DNA from: an uncultured Pontibacter sp.
Lineage (GTDB): Bacteria; Bacteroidota; Bacteroidia; Cytophagales; Hymenobacteraceae
Reading direction: 5' to 3'
Length of the DNA: 64,000 bases
Assembly: GCF_947499215.1 (NCBI RefSeq)
Contig: NZ_CANMNI010000001.1
Coordinates: 62,001 to 126,000, forward strand
A program made the position numbers and the translations under genes. The notes beneath the pieces are model-generated. The model made no database searches. It was not told where the DNA came from and was given only the letters and a program-made list of their open reading frames with translations. Shown one piece after another: positions 42,989 through 50,384 of the stretch (positions are counted from its first letter, which is position 1; each line of letters opens with the position of its first letter).

Positions 42989-45313
42989 ATGATCAGTAAG
43001 CGCATTATAGCATTTTTTGCTGCGGCCTGTCTGAGTTTGGGTATAAGCACGGCCAAGCCTGATGAAGGCATGTGGCTGCCTATGCTCCTGAAGCAACTCA
43101 ACGAAGCCGAAATGCAGAAAAAAGGCATGAAACTCACTGCCGAAGACATCTACAGCATCAACCAGTCAAGCCTGAAAGATGCCATCGTTTCGTTTGGCGG
43201 ATTTTGTACAGGCGAGATGATCTCTTCGGAGGGACTTCTGCTGACCAACCACCACTGCGGCTATGGTCAGATCCAGAGCCACAGCTCCGTAGAAAAAGAC
43301 TACCTCACCGAAGGCTTCTGGGCCATGAACCGGGAGCAGGAACTTCCAAACCCGGGTCTGTTCGCTACCTTCATCGTGCGTATGGAGGATGTTACACAGC
43401 AGATTCTGGCGGGCATACCGGCCAACGTAACAGAGGCCGAACGTGAGAAAATGGTGCAGCAGAACATTGCCAAGGTGCGCCAGCAGGCGACAGCCGGTAC
43501 GCATTACGATGCCATCATTCGTCCTTTCTTTTATGGCAACGAGTACTACATGTATGTAACCGAAACCTTCCGTGATATCCGTCTGGTAGGTGCTCCCCCA
43601 TCGTCTATCGGCAAGTTCGGTGGCGACACCGACAACTGGATGTGGCCGCGCCATACCGGCGACTTTTCCATTTTCCGCATCTATGCCGACGAGAATAACA
43701 ATCCGGCGGAGTACTCACCGAACAACAAGCCTTACAAACCGAAGCACCACCTGCCGATCTCTATGAGTGGATTGCAGGAGAATGACTTCACGATGGTGTT
43801 CGGTTTCCCGGGCCGTACAAATGAGTACCTGACCTCGCATGCCATCGAGGAGATCTACGAAGTGTCTAACCCGCACAAGATCAAGCTTCGAGATACTAAA
43901 CTCGCCATTCTGGACAAGGATATGAAAGCCTCTGATGCGGTGCGCATCCAGTATGCCGCCAAGTACGCCAGTGTGGCCAATGCTTGGAAGAAGTGGATCG
44001 GTGAGAACCGCGGTTTGCGCAAAGCCAACACCATTGCCCGCAAGCAGGAACTAGAGAAGCAGTTCACGGCATGGGCCAATGCCGATGCCAGCCGCAAGCA
44101 AACCTATGGCAATGTTATTTCGGAACTTGAGCAGAACTACAAGCAGCTGGAGGGCATTACGATTTCCCGTGATTACATAATGGAAGCGGCATGGGGTGTT
44201 GAGCTGGTTCGTTATGCCAACGACTACATCAAGCTAAACGAACTTTTAGAAGCCAAAGCGCCACAGCAGGAAATCAATGCGCAGCTGGACCGATTGGAGA
44301 AAGGTGCTGCCAGTTATTTCAAAAACTACAACGCCCCTACCGACAAGAAAGTGTTTGTGGCCCTGATGGGCATGTACGCCGACAACATTGACCCGAAGAT
44401 GCAACCGACGGCGTTCAATACCGTGCGCCAGAAGTATAAAGGTGATTTCAGCAAGTACGCTGACGAGGTATACGGCAAATCACTCTTCACTTCCGAGGCT
44501 GGAGTGCGCAAAGCGATTGCCGACATCAGATCCGGCAAAGCCAACCCGCTGAAAAACGACCCGGGCTTCCTGTTGGCCAGCAGCATCAATGACTATTACC
44601 GCACCAATGTAATGCCAACCTATACCAAGGTAAACGACAATCTGAACCTGCTCTACAGAACCTATGTGGCCGGTCTGCGTGAGATGCAGCAGGATCGCAA
44701 GTTCTACCCGGACGCCAACTCCACCCTGCGTGTAGCCTATGGTAAAATAGAGCCTTACGAGCCGGTGGATGGCGTGAAGTACAAGTACTACACCACACTG
44801 GAAGGCATCATTGAGAAAGCCGCTTCGGGTGCCGCCGAGGACTACGCCATACCTGCCCGACTGCAGGAACTGTACGACAAGAAAGACTACGGCCCTTATG
44901 GCGTAGACGGGCAGCTGCCGGTTGCCTTTATCGCGTCGAACCACACCACGGGCGGTAACTCCGGCTCCCCGGTGATAAACGCAAACGGTCAATTGATCGG
45001 CACGAACTTCGACCGCAACTGGGAAGGCACCATGAGTGATCTCACCTACAACCCGAACCAAGTACGTAACATTTCGGTGGATGTGCGCTACATGCTCTTC
45101 ATTGTAGACAAGTTTGCCGGAGCCGGTCACTTGGTGCAGGAAATGACGCTGGTAAACGACAACACGTCTGGTTTGCCGCAAGTGGACGCACGCCGCAAGG
45201 CTGAAACTCCAGTTGAAGCAACACAGCTCTCCAAGAGGGAGCAGCGCAAAGCCGAGAAAGCCGCTAAAAAAGCAGCTAAGAAAAAAGAGAAGGAAGCAGA
45301 GGTGATAAATTAA
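42989..45313 (+). CDS. S46 family dipeptidyl-peptidase (DPP7/DPP11 type)
   Basis: I take the ATG at 42989, which begins a signal peptide (KRIIAFFAAACLSLGIS); an upstream in-frame start falls inside the repeat element. The mature protein has the chymotrypsin-fold catalytic triad of S46: His in LLTNHHCGYGQ, Asp in the FGGDTDNW region, Ser in TGGNSGSPVINANG, plus a large helical insertion. It removes dipeptides from N-termini in the periplasm. The residue after FD in GTNFDRNWEGTMSD is Arg, which in characterised enzymes goes with DPP11 acidic specificity. The C-terminus is a lysine-rich helix. Confidence 0.93.
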   Translation: MISKRIIAFFAAACLSLGISTAKPDEGMWLPMLLKQLNEAEMQKKGMKLTAEDIYSINQSSLKDAIVSFGGFCTGEMISSEGLLLTNHHCGYGQIQSHSSVEKDYLTEGFWAMNREQELPNPGLFATFIVRMEDVTQQILAGIPANVTEAEREKMVQQNIAKVRQQATAGTHYDAIIRPFFYGNEYYMYVTETFRDIRLVGAPPSSIGKFGGDTDNWMWPRHTGDFSIFRIYADENNNPAEYSPNNKPYKPKHHLPISMSGLQENDFTMVFGFPGRTNEYLTSHAIEEIYEVSNPHKIKLRDTKLAILDKDMKASDAVRIQYAAKYASVANAWKKWIGENRGLRKANTIARKQELEKQFTAWANADASRKQTYGNVISELEQNYKQLEGITISRDYIMEAAWGVELVRYANDYIKLNELLEAKAPQQEINAQLDRLEKGAASYFKNYNAPTDKKVFVALMGMYADNIDPKMQPTAFNTVRQKYKGDFSKYADEVYGKSLFTSEAGVRKAIADIRSGKANPLKNDPGFLLASSINDYYRTNVMPTYTKVNDNLNLLYRTYVAGLREMQQDRKFYPDANSTLRVAYGKIEPYEPVDGVKYKYYTTLEGIIEKAASGAAEDYAIPARLQELYDKKDYGPYGVDGQLPVAFIASNHTTGGNSGSPVINANGQLIGTNFDRNWEGTMSDLTYNPNQVRNISVDVRYMLFIVDKFAGAGHLVQEMTLVNDNTSGLPQVDARRKAETPVEATQLSKREQRKAEKAAKKAAKKKEKEAEVIN

Positions 45314-45336
45314 ACTGAGCCTCTTTCCTATTTTAC

Positions 45337-45370
45337 AAAGCCCCGTCTGGTCTTCAGGCGGGGCTTTTTT
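45337..45370 (+). terminator. Intrinsic terminator after the S46 peptidase gene
   Basis: AAAGCCCCG pairs with CGGGGCTTT around a 13-base loop, followed by a T run. It also lies at the 3' side of the convergent zinc-ribbon gene. Confidence 0.8.
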
Positions 45371-45377
45371 GTTTACG

Positions 45378-45764
45378 CTATACCTTATTCTGCTCCATGT
45401 AAGGCTGCCAGTTGACGATGAGCACCTTCTCGTCGGGCAGCAGAAAATAGCCGTAGTCGTAGCAGAAGTGGTAGGTGTTGCCCTGCTTGGTGCGATAGAG
45501 GTGGGTGAAGTGCCGGAAGTCGAAGCCGGCCACTTGGAGCACCTCCCGCCTGAGGGTGGTCTTGCCCTCGGGGCTGTGGCGCTGCAGCACAAAGCGGTTG
45601 TGACGCAACTTGTGGTTGATCTCCTTCATCAGGCGTTCGCCCTCGTCCTCGGAGCGCCGTCGGTTGCTGGCCGCGGCGCGGCACTGGTTGGAGCAGTACC
45701 GCTTACCGACCCTACCCACCAGTGGCTGGTCACAGGCTTCACAGGTTCTTTTCGTATTATCCAT
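45378..45764 (-). CDS. Small zinc-ribbon protein of unknown function
   Basis: The 128-residue protein has an N-terminal four-cysteine cluster (Cys8, 11, 24 and 28: CEACDQPL ... RYCSNQCR) followed by a basic stretch AAASNRRRSEDEG, which suggests DNA or RNA binding. The remainder (EVLQVAGFDFRHFTHLYRTKQGNTYHFCYDYGYFLLPDEKVLIV) is a compact domain I do not recognise. GC content is visibly high, like the recombinase gene it diverges from. The 134-bp spacer carries a large palindrome, so it could be the regulator of the recombinase, but that is conjecture. Confidence 0.75.
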   Translation of the reverse strand: MDNTKRTCEACDQPLVGRVGKRYCSNQCRAAASNRRRSEDEGERLMKEINHKLRHNRFVLQRHSPEGKTTLRREVLQVAGFDFRHFTHLYRTKQGNTYHFCYDYGYFLLPDEKVLIVNWQPYMEQNKV

Positions 45765-45783
45765 AAGCTATATGCTGTTATAA

Positions 45784-45826
45784 GCGCATACAAACGTTTA
45801 TAACGATTTTAAACGTTTGTATGCGC
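45784..45826. promoter_or_regulatory. 17-bp perfect inverted repeat in the zinc-ribbon/recombinase spacer
   Basis: GCGCATACAAACGTTTA (45784-45800) and its exact reverse complement (45810-45826) flank a 9-bp centre. A further TATGCGCA copy follows at 45830-45837, 10 bp after the last one. It sits between divergent promoters, 20 bp from the zinc-ribbon ATG, as an operator would; it could also be a recombination site. Confidence 0.65.
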
Positions 45827-45898
45827 ACTTATGCGCATAGTCTGCGCTTAAGTACGTGGAATACCCGAATTTAGTGTCAGTATCACCGTCTACGCACT

Positions 45899-47300
45899 AT
45901 GACTCATACCAATTCCCAGCCAGCTGTTTACCTTAACGCCCTCGAGCATGAGGGGAAGCGCTTCATCCGCCTTTGGTTCAAGGCCAACCCTTTTATTGCC
46001 AAGCGTTTGAAAGAGGCCCCATGGGTCAAGTACAGCAAAACCTACAAGTGCTTTGTGATGCACCGCACCGACCAATGCATTGAGAAGCTGCACCAGCACT
46101 TCGAGGGGCTGGCCAAGGTGGACGCCCGCTATCTGGACAGGCCTAAACGTCTGCGTCCCGCTGAAGGGGCGACCATACTGGCCTCATCCCAAGCCTCCGA
46201 CCCGCTGCCTCGGGTGACCGCCCTGCCTGTGGTGCGCCTGCAGCCGCTCGAGTACGAGGGCAGGACGCTCATTCAGCTTTCCTTCCAGTACAGCAAGGAG
46301 ATCTATACCTGCCTGTGGCGCTTCAGCGGCTGCACCTGGCTAAAGGAGTTCAAGTGCTTTGCCATGGCCAACGAGAGTGCGCTGTTCCATGAGCTGCTGG
46401 ACGTGCTGGAGGGCACGGCGCAGGTGTGGCTGGCCCAGACGCTGCAGCTACGGGACCTGCCGCTGCAGGCGCGGCTCTGGGAGCAGGGCTACGTGAAGGG
46501 ACCGGCCTACATTGCCTGCCCCCTGCCAGTTATAGAGAAGCTCTTCCTGCTCAACTACTCCATGAACACCATCCGCACCTACCACGCCCTGCTGCTGCGC
46601 TTCCTCAACGGGCACAGCGCTCAGGGACTGGATAGTATAAACGCCTTCTCAGCCGAGGAGATAAACCGCTACCACCGGGGCATGGTGCAGAGCCAGAGGT
46701 ACTCCCACTCCACCGTGAGCCAGTCGATCAACGCCGTCAAGTTCTACTTCCAGCGGGTGCTGGGCCGCCACAGCGTGCGGCTAGAGGACGTGGAGCGCCC
46801 GGAGAAGCCCAGCCGCCTGCCGCAGGTGCTCAGCAAGCAGGAGGTGCTCAGGATTCTCTCCGTCACCGAAAACCTCAAGCACCGCTGCCTTTTGCAACTG
46901 CTCTACGCCGGGGGCCTGCGCATCAGCGAGGTCATCAACCTCAGGATCACCGATGTTCAGTCTGACCGCAACCTGCTCTTTATCAGGGGCGGCAAGGGCA
47001 AGAAGGACCGCACCACGCTGCTCTCGCAGAAGCTTCTGGAGAGCCTGCGGGCCTATTATAAGGAGTACCGCCCCAAGGTGTGGCTCTTTGAGGGGCAGAC
47101 GGGCGGTCAGTACACGGTGGAGAGCATCCGCAGCGTCTTCAGGGCCAGCATGGGGAAGGCGGGTGTGAAGACGAAGGCCACGCCGCACACGCTGCGCCAC
47201 TCCTTTGCCACGCACCTGCTCGAGCAGGACCACCGAGATCTACACCCACGTGACGAGCTACGCGCTGGATAAAATTACCAGCCCACTGGATTGTTTGTAG
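45899..47300 (+). pseudogene. Tyrosine recombinase, integron-integrase-like, broken by a C-terminal deletion
   Basis: The open frame runs 457 codons to 47272. Two copies of a 45-residue unit occupy residues 10-54 and 111-156 (ALEHEGKRFIRLWF ... YKCFVM; PLEYEGRTLIQLSF ... FKCFAM). A SAM-like core-binding domain (about 205-290) and the catalytic domain follow, with Arg341 (GGLRISEV), the Lys in GGKGKKDR and His430/Arg433 (PHTLRHSF). Right after LLEQ the frame changes: the next DNA encodes TTEIYTHVTSYALDKITSPLD in the +1 frame (47229-47300), including the nucleophilic Tyr. About 50 bp, normally coding GTDLRYIQELLGHSSSK-like residues, are missing. Without the second His and the Tyr the product should be inactive. 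The IntI-specific insertion is absent. Confidence 0.85.
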
Positions 47301-47443
47301 AATTATCTTATATTAGCTGAAGTAAATATAAAAATGATGAAAGCGGAGAAAAACGGCCAGAAAGGTGCTTTGGATATGCTAAGAATGGAGATATTCCCCT
47401 TCGCACATAGTGCCAATAACCGTATGTTCACGCTTTCGAGGTA

Positions 47444-47450
47444 GTTGGGC
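47444..47450 (+). other. attI-like recombination core before the first cassette
   Basis: GTTGGGC (followed by A) is complementary over 8 bp to the inverse core TGCCCAAC of the first attC-like site at 47934-47941. It lies 144 bp after the displaced stop of the recombinase gene. No matching inverse core lies close upstream, so it behaves as the primary insertion site rather than as the end of a cassette. Confidence 0.65.
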
Positions 47451-47520
47451 ATAATACGAATAACGAAATAACCATACAGTTACCTGTTCTCAACAATAAT
47501 TCAATTAAAGTTTGACACCT

Positions 47521-47907
47521 GTGAATATTTTAAAAAAAATATTAGTTTCTATAACTTCAGCTTTAGTTGGTTTAATTTCGATTCCCATATTAGCCTTCGA
47601 TTTTTCGACAATTCATTTTCCTGTACTAATTATTTATTTTCTACCAGGGTTTAGCATCTCTTTGATAATTATATTCGAAGTCTTAACTAAAGTCCAAAGC
47701 TTAGAGCTTGTTTATCAATTCATTCAAGGGCCAAAAATATTTCTGTTGTTTTTTGTCCTCCTCATAATAGAATGGTTTTTGATGTACCTAGTACAACCAA
47801 TGAATGATCAAGTTTTTACATCTCAATTCGCTACTGCGGTAATTCTAGCTATAATAATGTATGGTAGATTAAGTGAAAAATGGAATGTATTTCCAGCTGG
47901 GCCTTGA
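47521..47907 (+). CDS. Cassette 1: small four-helix membrane protein
   Basis: From the GTG at 47521 the protein has 128 residues; a TTG at 47512 would add three. It is very hydrophobic with about four helices (ILVSITSALVGLISIPILAF, FPVLIIYFLPGFSISLIIIFEVL, IFLLFFVLLIIEWFLMYLV, ATAVILAIIMYG). I do not recognise a family. The gene is AT rich and fills its cassette, with its stop 28 bp before the attC-like site. Confidence 0.65.
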   Translation: MNILKKILVSITSALVGLISIPILAFDFSTIHFPVLIIYFLPGFSISLIIIFEVLTKVQSLELVYQFIQGPKIFLLFFVLLIIEWFLMYLVQPMNDQVFTSQFATAVILAIIMYGRLSEKWNVFPAGP

Positions 47908-47932
47908 ATTGAAACTGAAGATTAAAAGTAAT

Positions 47933-48002
47933 TTGCCCAACAAGGTATACAAGTCACACTTCGGCTACGCCTCGTTCGTCTTTTATACAAGCCGTTGGCA
48001 AA
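47933..48002 (+). repeat. attC-like site A
   Basis: Inverse core GCCCAAC (47935-47941) and core GTTGGCA (47994-48000) flank an imperfect palindrome with GTATA (47945-47949) against TATAC (47984-47988). The centre reads TTCGGCTACGCCTCG, shared in variant form by the other sites. Confidence 0.8.
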
Positions 48003-48024
48003 AATATAAGTTATAGAAAAGTGG

Positions 48025-48429
48025 ATGATAGAAACGAATAACGATAGCCACCATAGCTTAGCCCAGCAGGTAACGATAATTGCCTCTCATATGGTGACCT
48101 TGGTTATAGTTCAGTTCATACTCATGCTCTTTGTAGGCTTAGTAGTAGGAATGGGGCCAGAAAGCACAATGAAAGGTTGGGTAGAAGCTTTCACCTTTAC
48201 ACTTGCGTTTGCTACTATTCTCTACAGCTACTATAGATTAAGAAAGCAGTATATGAAGGTGCTGGTGTATTCGTTATTGAACTTGATTCTTTTGGCTGCG
48301 GAAATCTATTTTTATGTGGAAATACTCAAATGGGATATTGCCTTAGGCTTTATGATAATCATCTTGGCAGGAGCTTTTATACCATTGAATTATCTCCTGT
48401 TGAATTTGCTAATCGAAAGAAAAAGGTAA
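48025..48429 (+). CDS. Cassette 2: small four-helix membrane protein
   Basis: The 134-residue protein has four predicted helices (VTLVIVQFILMLFVGLVVGMG, WVEAFTFTLAFATILYSYY, VLVYSLLNLILLAAEIYFYVEIL, IALGFMIIILAGAFIPLNYLLLNLL) and ends in basic residues ERKR. No known family is recognised. It begins 26 bp after the core of site A and ends 9 bp before site B, as usual for one-gene cassettes. Confidence 0.75.
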   Translation: MIETNNDSHHSLAQQVTIIASHMVTLVIVQFILMLFVGLVVGMGPESTMKGWVEAFTFTLAFATILYSYYRLRKQYMKVLVYSLLNLILLAAEIYFYVEILKWDIALGFMIIILAGAFIPLNYLLLNLLIERKR

Positions 48430-48437
48430 AATTACCG

Positions 48438-48507
48438 TTGCCAACAAAGTTCAGCCCTTATCCTCGGCTCCGCCTCGCCCATCGGCTGCACGAGTAACGT
48501 TGTATGG
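48438..48507 (+). repeat. attC-like site B
   Basis: Inverse core TTGCCAAC (48438-48445) complements the GTTGGCAA at site A. Core GTTGTAT is at 48499-48505. The inner arms are CAGCC and GGCTG and the centre reads CTCGGCTCCGCCTCG. Confidence 0.8.
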
Positions 48508-48522
48508 GATTAAAACTATAGA

Positions 48523-48993
48523 ATGAACGACCTGATGGAATTTGCCTTAGGCTACTACGAAAAAAGAATCAAACAGGAGTTCGCTACAGATGATGTTGGA
48601 ATCACTTTAGAAAGACTTGGCGGAAAGAGCTTTGAAAAAGTAATTTCAGTGGACTTAAAAAATCCAGACTTACTCAACCAGCAAGAACTGGAAGTTGAAA
48701 TAGCTGAAGTCATCAAATTTATTCAAATCAGCTTCCCAAAGACCTATAGTAATCGCCCCGTCTGGTTTAGGACAAATGTAATTGACCAAGCTGTAAATGA
48801 CTACGTTGGAATCGGGCTGTTGAATTTTGGTGGGCCTTGGTTAAAGTATGTAATTTGTTCTCTAAGCTTCGATAGAGCCGACCAAAGCGGAGACACATTA
48901 ATGACAGTATTTGATACTGATTTCCAGTGGGCAATCAACTTCGAACTATCGCAGGACAACAGTTGCTTGACTGTACAAAAATTTGAAAAATAA
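48523..48993 (+). CDS. Cassette 3: soluble protein of unknown function
   Basis: The 156-residue protein has no signal or membrane helix. It begins MNDLMEFALGYYEKRIKQEF and has an acidic, leucine-rich helical segment (DLLNQQELEVEIAEVIKFIQI) followed by a beta-rich part with FGGPWLKYVICSLSFDRADQSG. The length and composition recall cytoplasmic immunity or anti-phage accessory proteins, but I cannot assign a family. Its stop touches site C. Confidence 0.65.
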   Translation: MNDLMEFALGYYEKRIKQEFATDDVGITLERLGGKSFEKVISVDLKNPDLLNQQELEVEIAEVIKFIQISFPKTYSNRPVWFRTNVIDQAVNDYVGIGLLNFGGPWLKYVICSLSFDRADQSGDTLMTVFDTDFQWAINFELSQDNSCLTVQKFEK

Positions 48994-49067
48994 CCCCATA
49001 CAACAAAGTATAGCATCTATGCTGCGGCTGACGCCTTGCCATTTGCTATACCAGCACGTTGTACCAA
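48994..49067 (+). repeat. attC-like site C
   Basis: Inverse core CCCATACAAC (48995-49004) complements GTTGTATGGG at site B over 10 bp. Core GTTGTAC is at 49058-49064. Inner arms TATAGC and GCTATA; centre TGCGGCTGACGCCTTGC. Confidence 0.82.
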
Positions 49068-49073
49068 ATAGAA

Positions 49074-49499
49074 ATGATAAATAGAAAGACTGGCTTCGTT
49101 GAATTGGCTTTTGATAAAACTATAAAGCCTACAATGACACTTGGAGAGATAAAAAGTATGGACATTGGAGAAAGCCAGTCTGAACTAGATATGGGGAATG
49201 GCTGGAAATGGTATAACGTCAGAAATGTAAAAGTCGCTAACCTATACTTTATTATATCTTTTGGCTTTCTTGATGAAAGACTAAAAGAACTAAGCTTGGG
49301 GTTTAGCAAATTAAAGTATGACCTAAGTAAAGGCTGGGAATCATGCAGTGAAAAAGAAGAAAGGCAAAATGACGTCATTTTTAACAAATGGCTCAATACA
49401 GAGTTGGGTTCAGAGAGGACAATTAGTTGGGGTGAAGTGTGGGTAGGCTATGATGAAAAAGGCGGCAGCAGCTCCATCGGATTAAGGTATAATAACTAA
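49074..49499 (+). CDS. Cassette 4: soluble protein of unknown function
   Basis: From the ATG at 49074 there are 141 residues; the frame is open back to a TTG inside the recombination core at 49059. The protein has mixed polar composition with segments MTLGEIKSMDIG, NGWKWYNVRNVKVANLYFIISFGFLDERLKEL and WGEVWVGYDEKGGSSSIGLRY. No membrane helix is clear and no family is recognised. It ends just before site D. Confidence 0.62.
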   Translation: MINRKTGFVELAFDKTIKPTMTLGEIKSMDIGESQSELDMGNGWKWYNVRNVKVANLYFIISFGFLDERLKELSLGFSKLKYDLSKGWESCSEKEERQNDVIFNKWLNTELGSERTISWGEVWVGYDEKGGSSSIGLRYNN

Positions 49500-49500
49500 A

Positions 49501-49571
49501 TGGTACAACACAATGCTTAAGAAACCTTGCTTACGCTTCGCCCATAAGCTGCACGAGTCACGTTAGGCTGT
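49501..49571 (+). repeat. attC-like site D
   Basis: Inverse core TGGTACAAC (49501-49509) complements GTTGTACCA at site C over 9 bp. Core GTTAGGC is at 49562-49568. Inner arms GCTTA and TAAGC; centre TTGCTTACGCTTCGCC. Confidence 0.82.
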
Positions 49572-49620
49572 ATTTCAAAGAATAAAAATTCTACAAATCT
49601 TTTAAGAATTAAACTTAATA

Positions 49621-49653
49621 CTTACTTTTGGCGTTAGTAACGTTAAAAGTAAG
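49621..49653 (+). promoter_or_regulatory. higBA promoter inside a palindromic operator
   Basis: CTTACTTTT (49621-49629) and AAAAGTAAG (49645-49653) are perfect inverted arms, with a second inner dyad CGTTA-g-TAACG. The left arm contains TACTTTTG (49623-49630), a full match to TAnnTTTG. A repressor bound here would cover the -7 box two bases before the higB ATG at 49655, so transcription would be nearly leaderless or begin within the operator. Confidence 0.65.
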
Positions 49654-49654
49654 T

Positions 49655-49936
49655 ATGATTGTATCTTTCGGGTCAAAGGAAACTGAAAAAATATGGAATG
49701 GGGAAAGGGTAGCGAAGCTGCCTATTGAAATCCAGACGATTGGAAGACGTAAATTAAGAATGCTAAATAACTCTCAGGATATCGCTGACCTTCGAATTCC
49801 TCCTTCCAACAGATTGGAGAAGTTAGCTGGAAATCTGAAAGAATTCTACAGTATCAGGATAAATAGCCAGTGGAGAATCATCTTTCAGTGGAGTAACGGC
49901 CAAGCATCAGAAGTAGAAATTATAGATTACCACTAA
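49655..49936 (+). CDS. higB: HigB-type toxin (RelE/ParE superfamily), cassette 5
   Basis: From the ATG at 49655, the first after the operator palindrome, the protein has 93 residues, the usual HigB size. MIVSFGSKETEKIWNGE at the start, LRIPPSNRLEKLAGNLKEFYSIRINSQWRIIFQW in the centre and VEIIDYH at the end are the canonical HigB pattern: the RINSQWRI strand carries the basic residues for mRNA cleavage on the ribosome. It precedes higA by 10 bp, the toxin-first order of HigBA. Its location in a cassette fits the known enrichment of toxin-antitoxin pairs in large integrons. Confidence 0.93.
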   Translation: MIVSFGSKETEKIWNGERVAKLPIEIQTIGRRKLRMLNNSQDIADLRIPPSNRLEKLAGNLKEFYSIRINSQWRIIFQWSNGQASEVEIIDYH

Positions 49937-49946
49937 AAAGAACAAC

Positions 49947-50246
49947 ATGGAGCGACTACTTAATATCCATCCGGGAGAAATACTACAAGAAGAATTTCTT
50001 GTTCCTCTTAATATCACTGCCTACAGACTCTCAAAGGACATTGGAATTCCTCAGACCCGAGTATCTGAAATTTTGAAAGGAAACAGGCGCATTACAGCAG
50101 ACACGGCTTTGAGGCTAAGCTACTACTTTGGAAACTCTCCTAAGTTTTGGCTGGGTTTGCAAGATGATTACGATTTAGAAGAAGAGAAGTCTAACAAGCA
50201 GCAAGAGTTGGAATCCATAAAACGATTTAAGAAAAACACAGCCTAA
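49947..50246 (+). CDS. higA: HigA-type antitoxin, XRE-family HTH, cassette 5
   Basis: The 99-residue protein starts ERLLNIHPGEILQEEFLVPLNITAYRLSKDIGIPQTRVSEILKGNRRITADTALRLSYYFGNSPKFWLGLQ, the typical HigA helix-turn-helix. It neutralises HigB and should repress the operon by binding the palindrome at 49621-49653. Its stop codon overlaps the inverse core of site E, a compact end. Confidence 0.94.
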   Translation: MERLLNIHPGEILQEEFLVPLNITAYRLSKDIGIPQTRVSEILKGNRRITADTALRLSYYFGNSPKFWLGLQDDYDLEEEKSNKQQELESIKRFKKNTA

Positions 50247-50306
50247 CCCGGTGCAGCTTTAACCTTTGCTTCGCATCGGCATCGGCTGCACAAACCCGTT
50301 AGTTGA
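50238..50306 (+). repeat. attC-like site E
   Basis: Inverse core ACAGCCTAAC (50238-50247) complements GTTAGGCTGT at site D over 10 bp. Core GTTAGTT is at 50298-50304. Inner arms GTGCAGC and GCTGCAC are perfect; centre TTGCTTCGCATCGGC. Confidence 0.82.
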
Positions 50307-50384
50307 ATTAAATAAGTGTATCATGTGCCCTACTTACACCCATGATTGGGGAAGCAGTAAATTAGCATAAAAGCACACAAACTT

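Noticed and set aside
44480..45592. Minus-strand frame of 370 codons spanning the end of the S46 peptidase gene and the zinc-ribbon gene
   Set aside because: It crosses a terminator, is in another frame than the zinc-ribbon gene and has low-complexity Arg/Ser/Thr composition typical of an antisense shadow.
45899..47300. Calling the recombinase a canonical IntI
   Set aside because: It lacks the IntI-specific insertion between the Lys and His motifs and carries an N-terminal duplication that IntI does not have.
47405..47450. An extra attC-like site ending at the attI-like core
   Set aside because: GCCAATAAC upstream does not complement GTTGGGC-type cores and no paired inner arms are visible.
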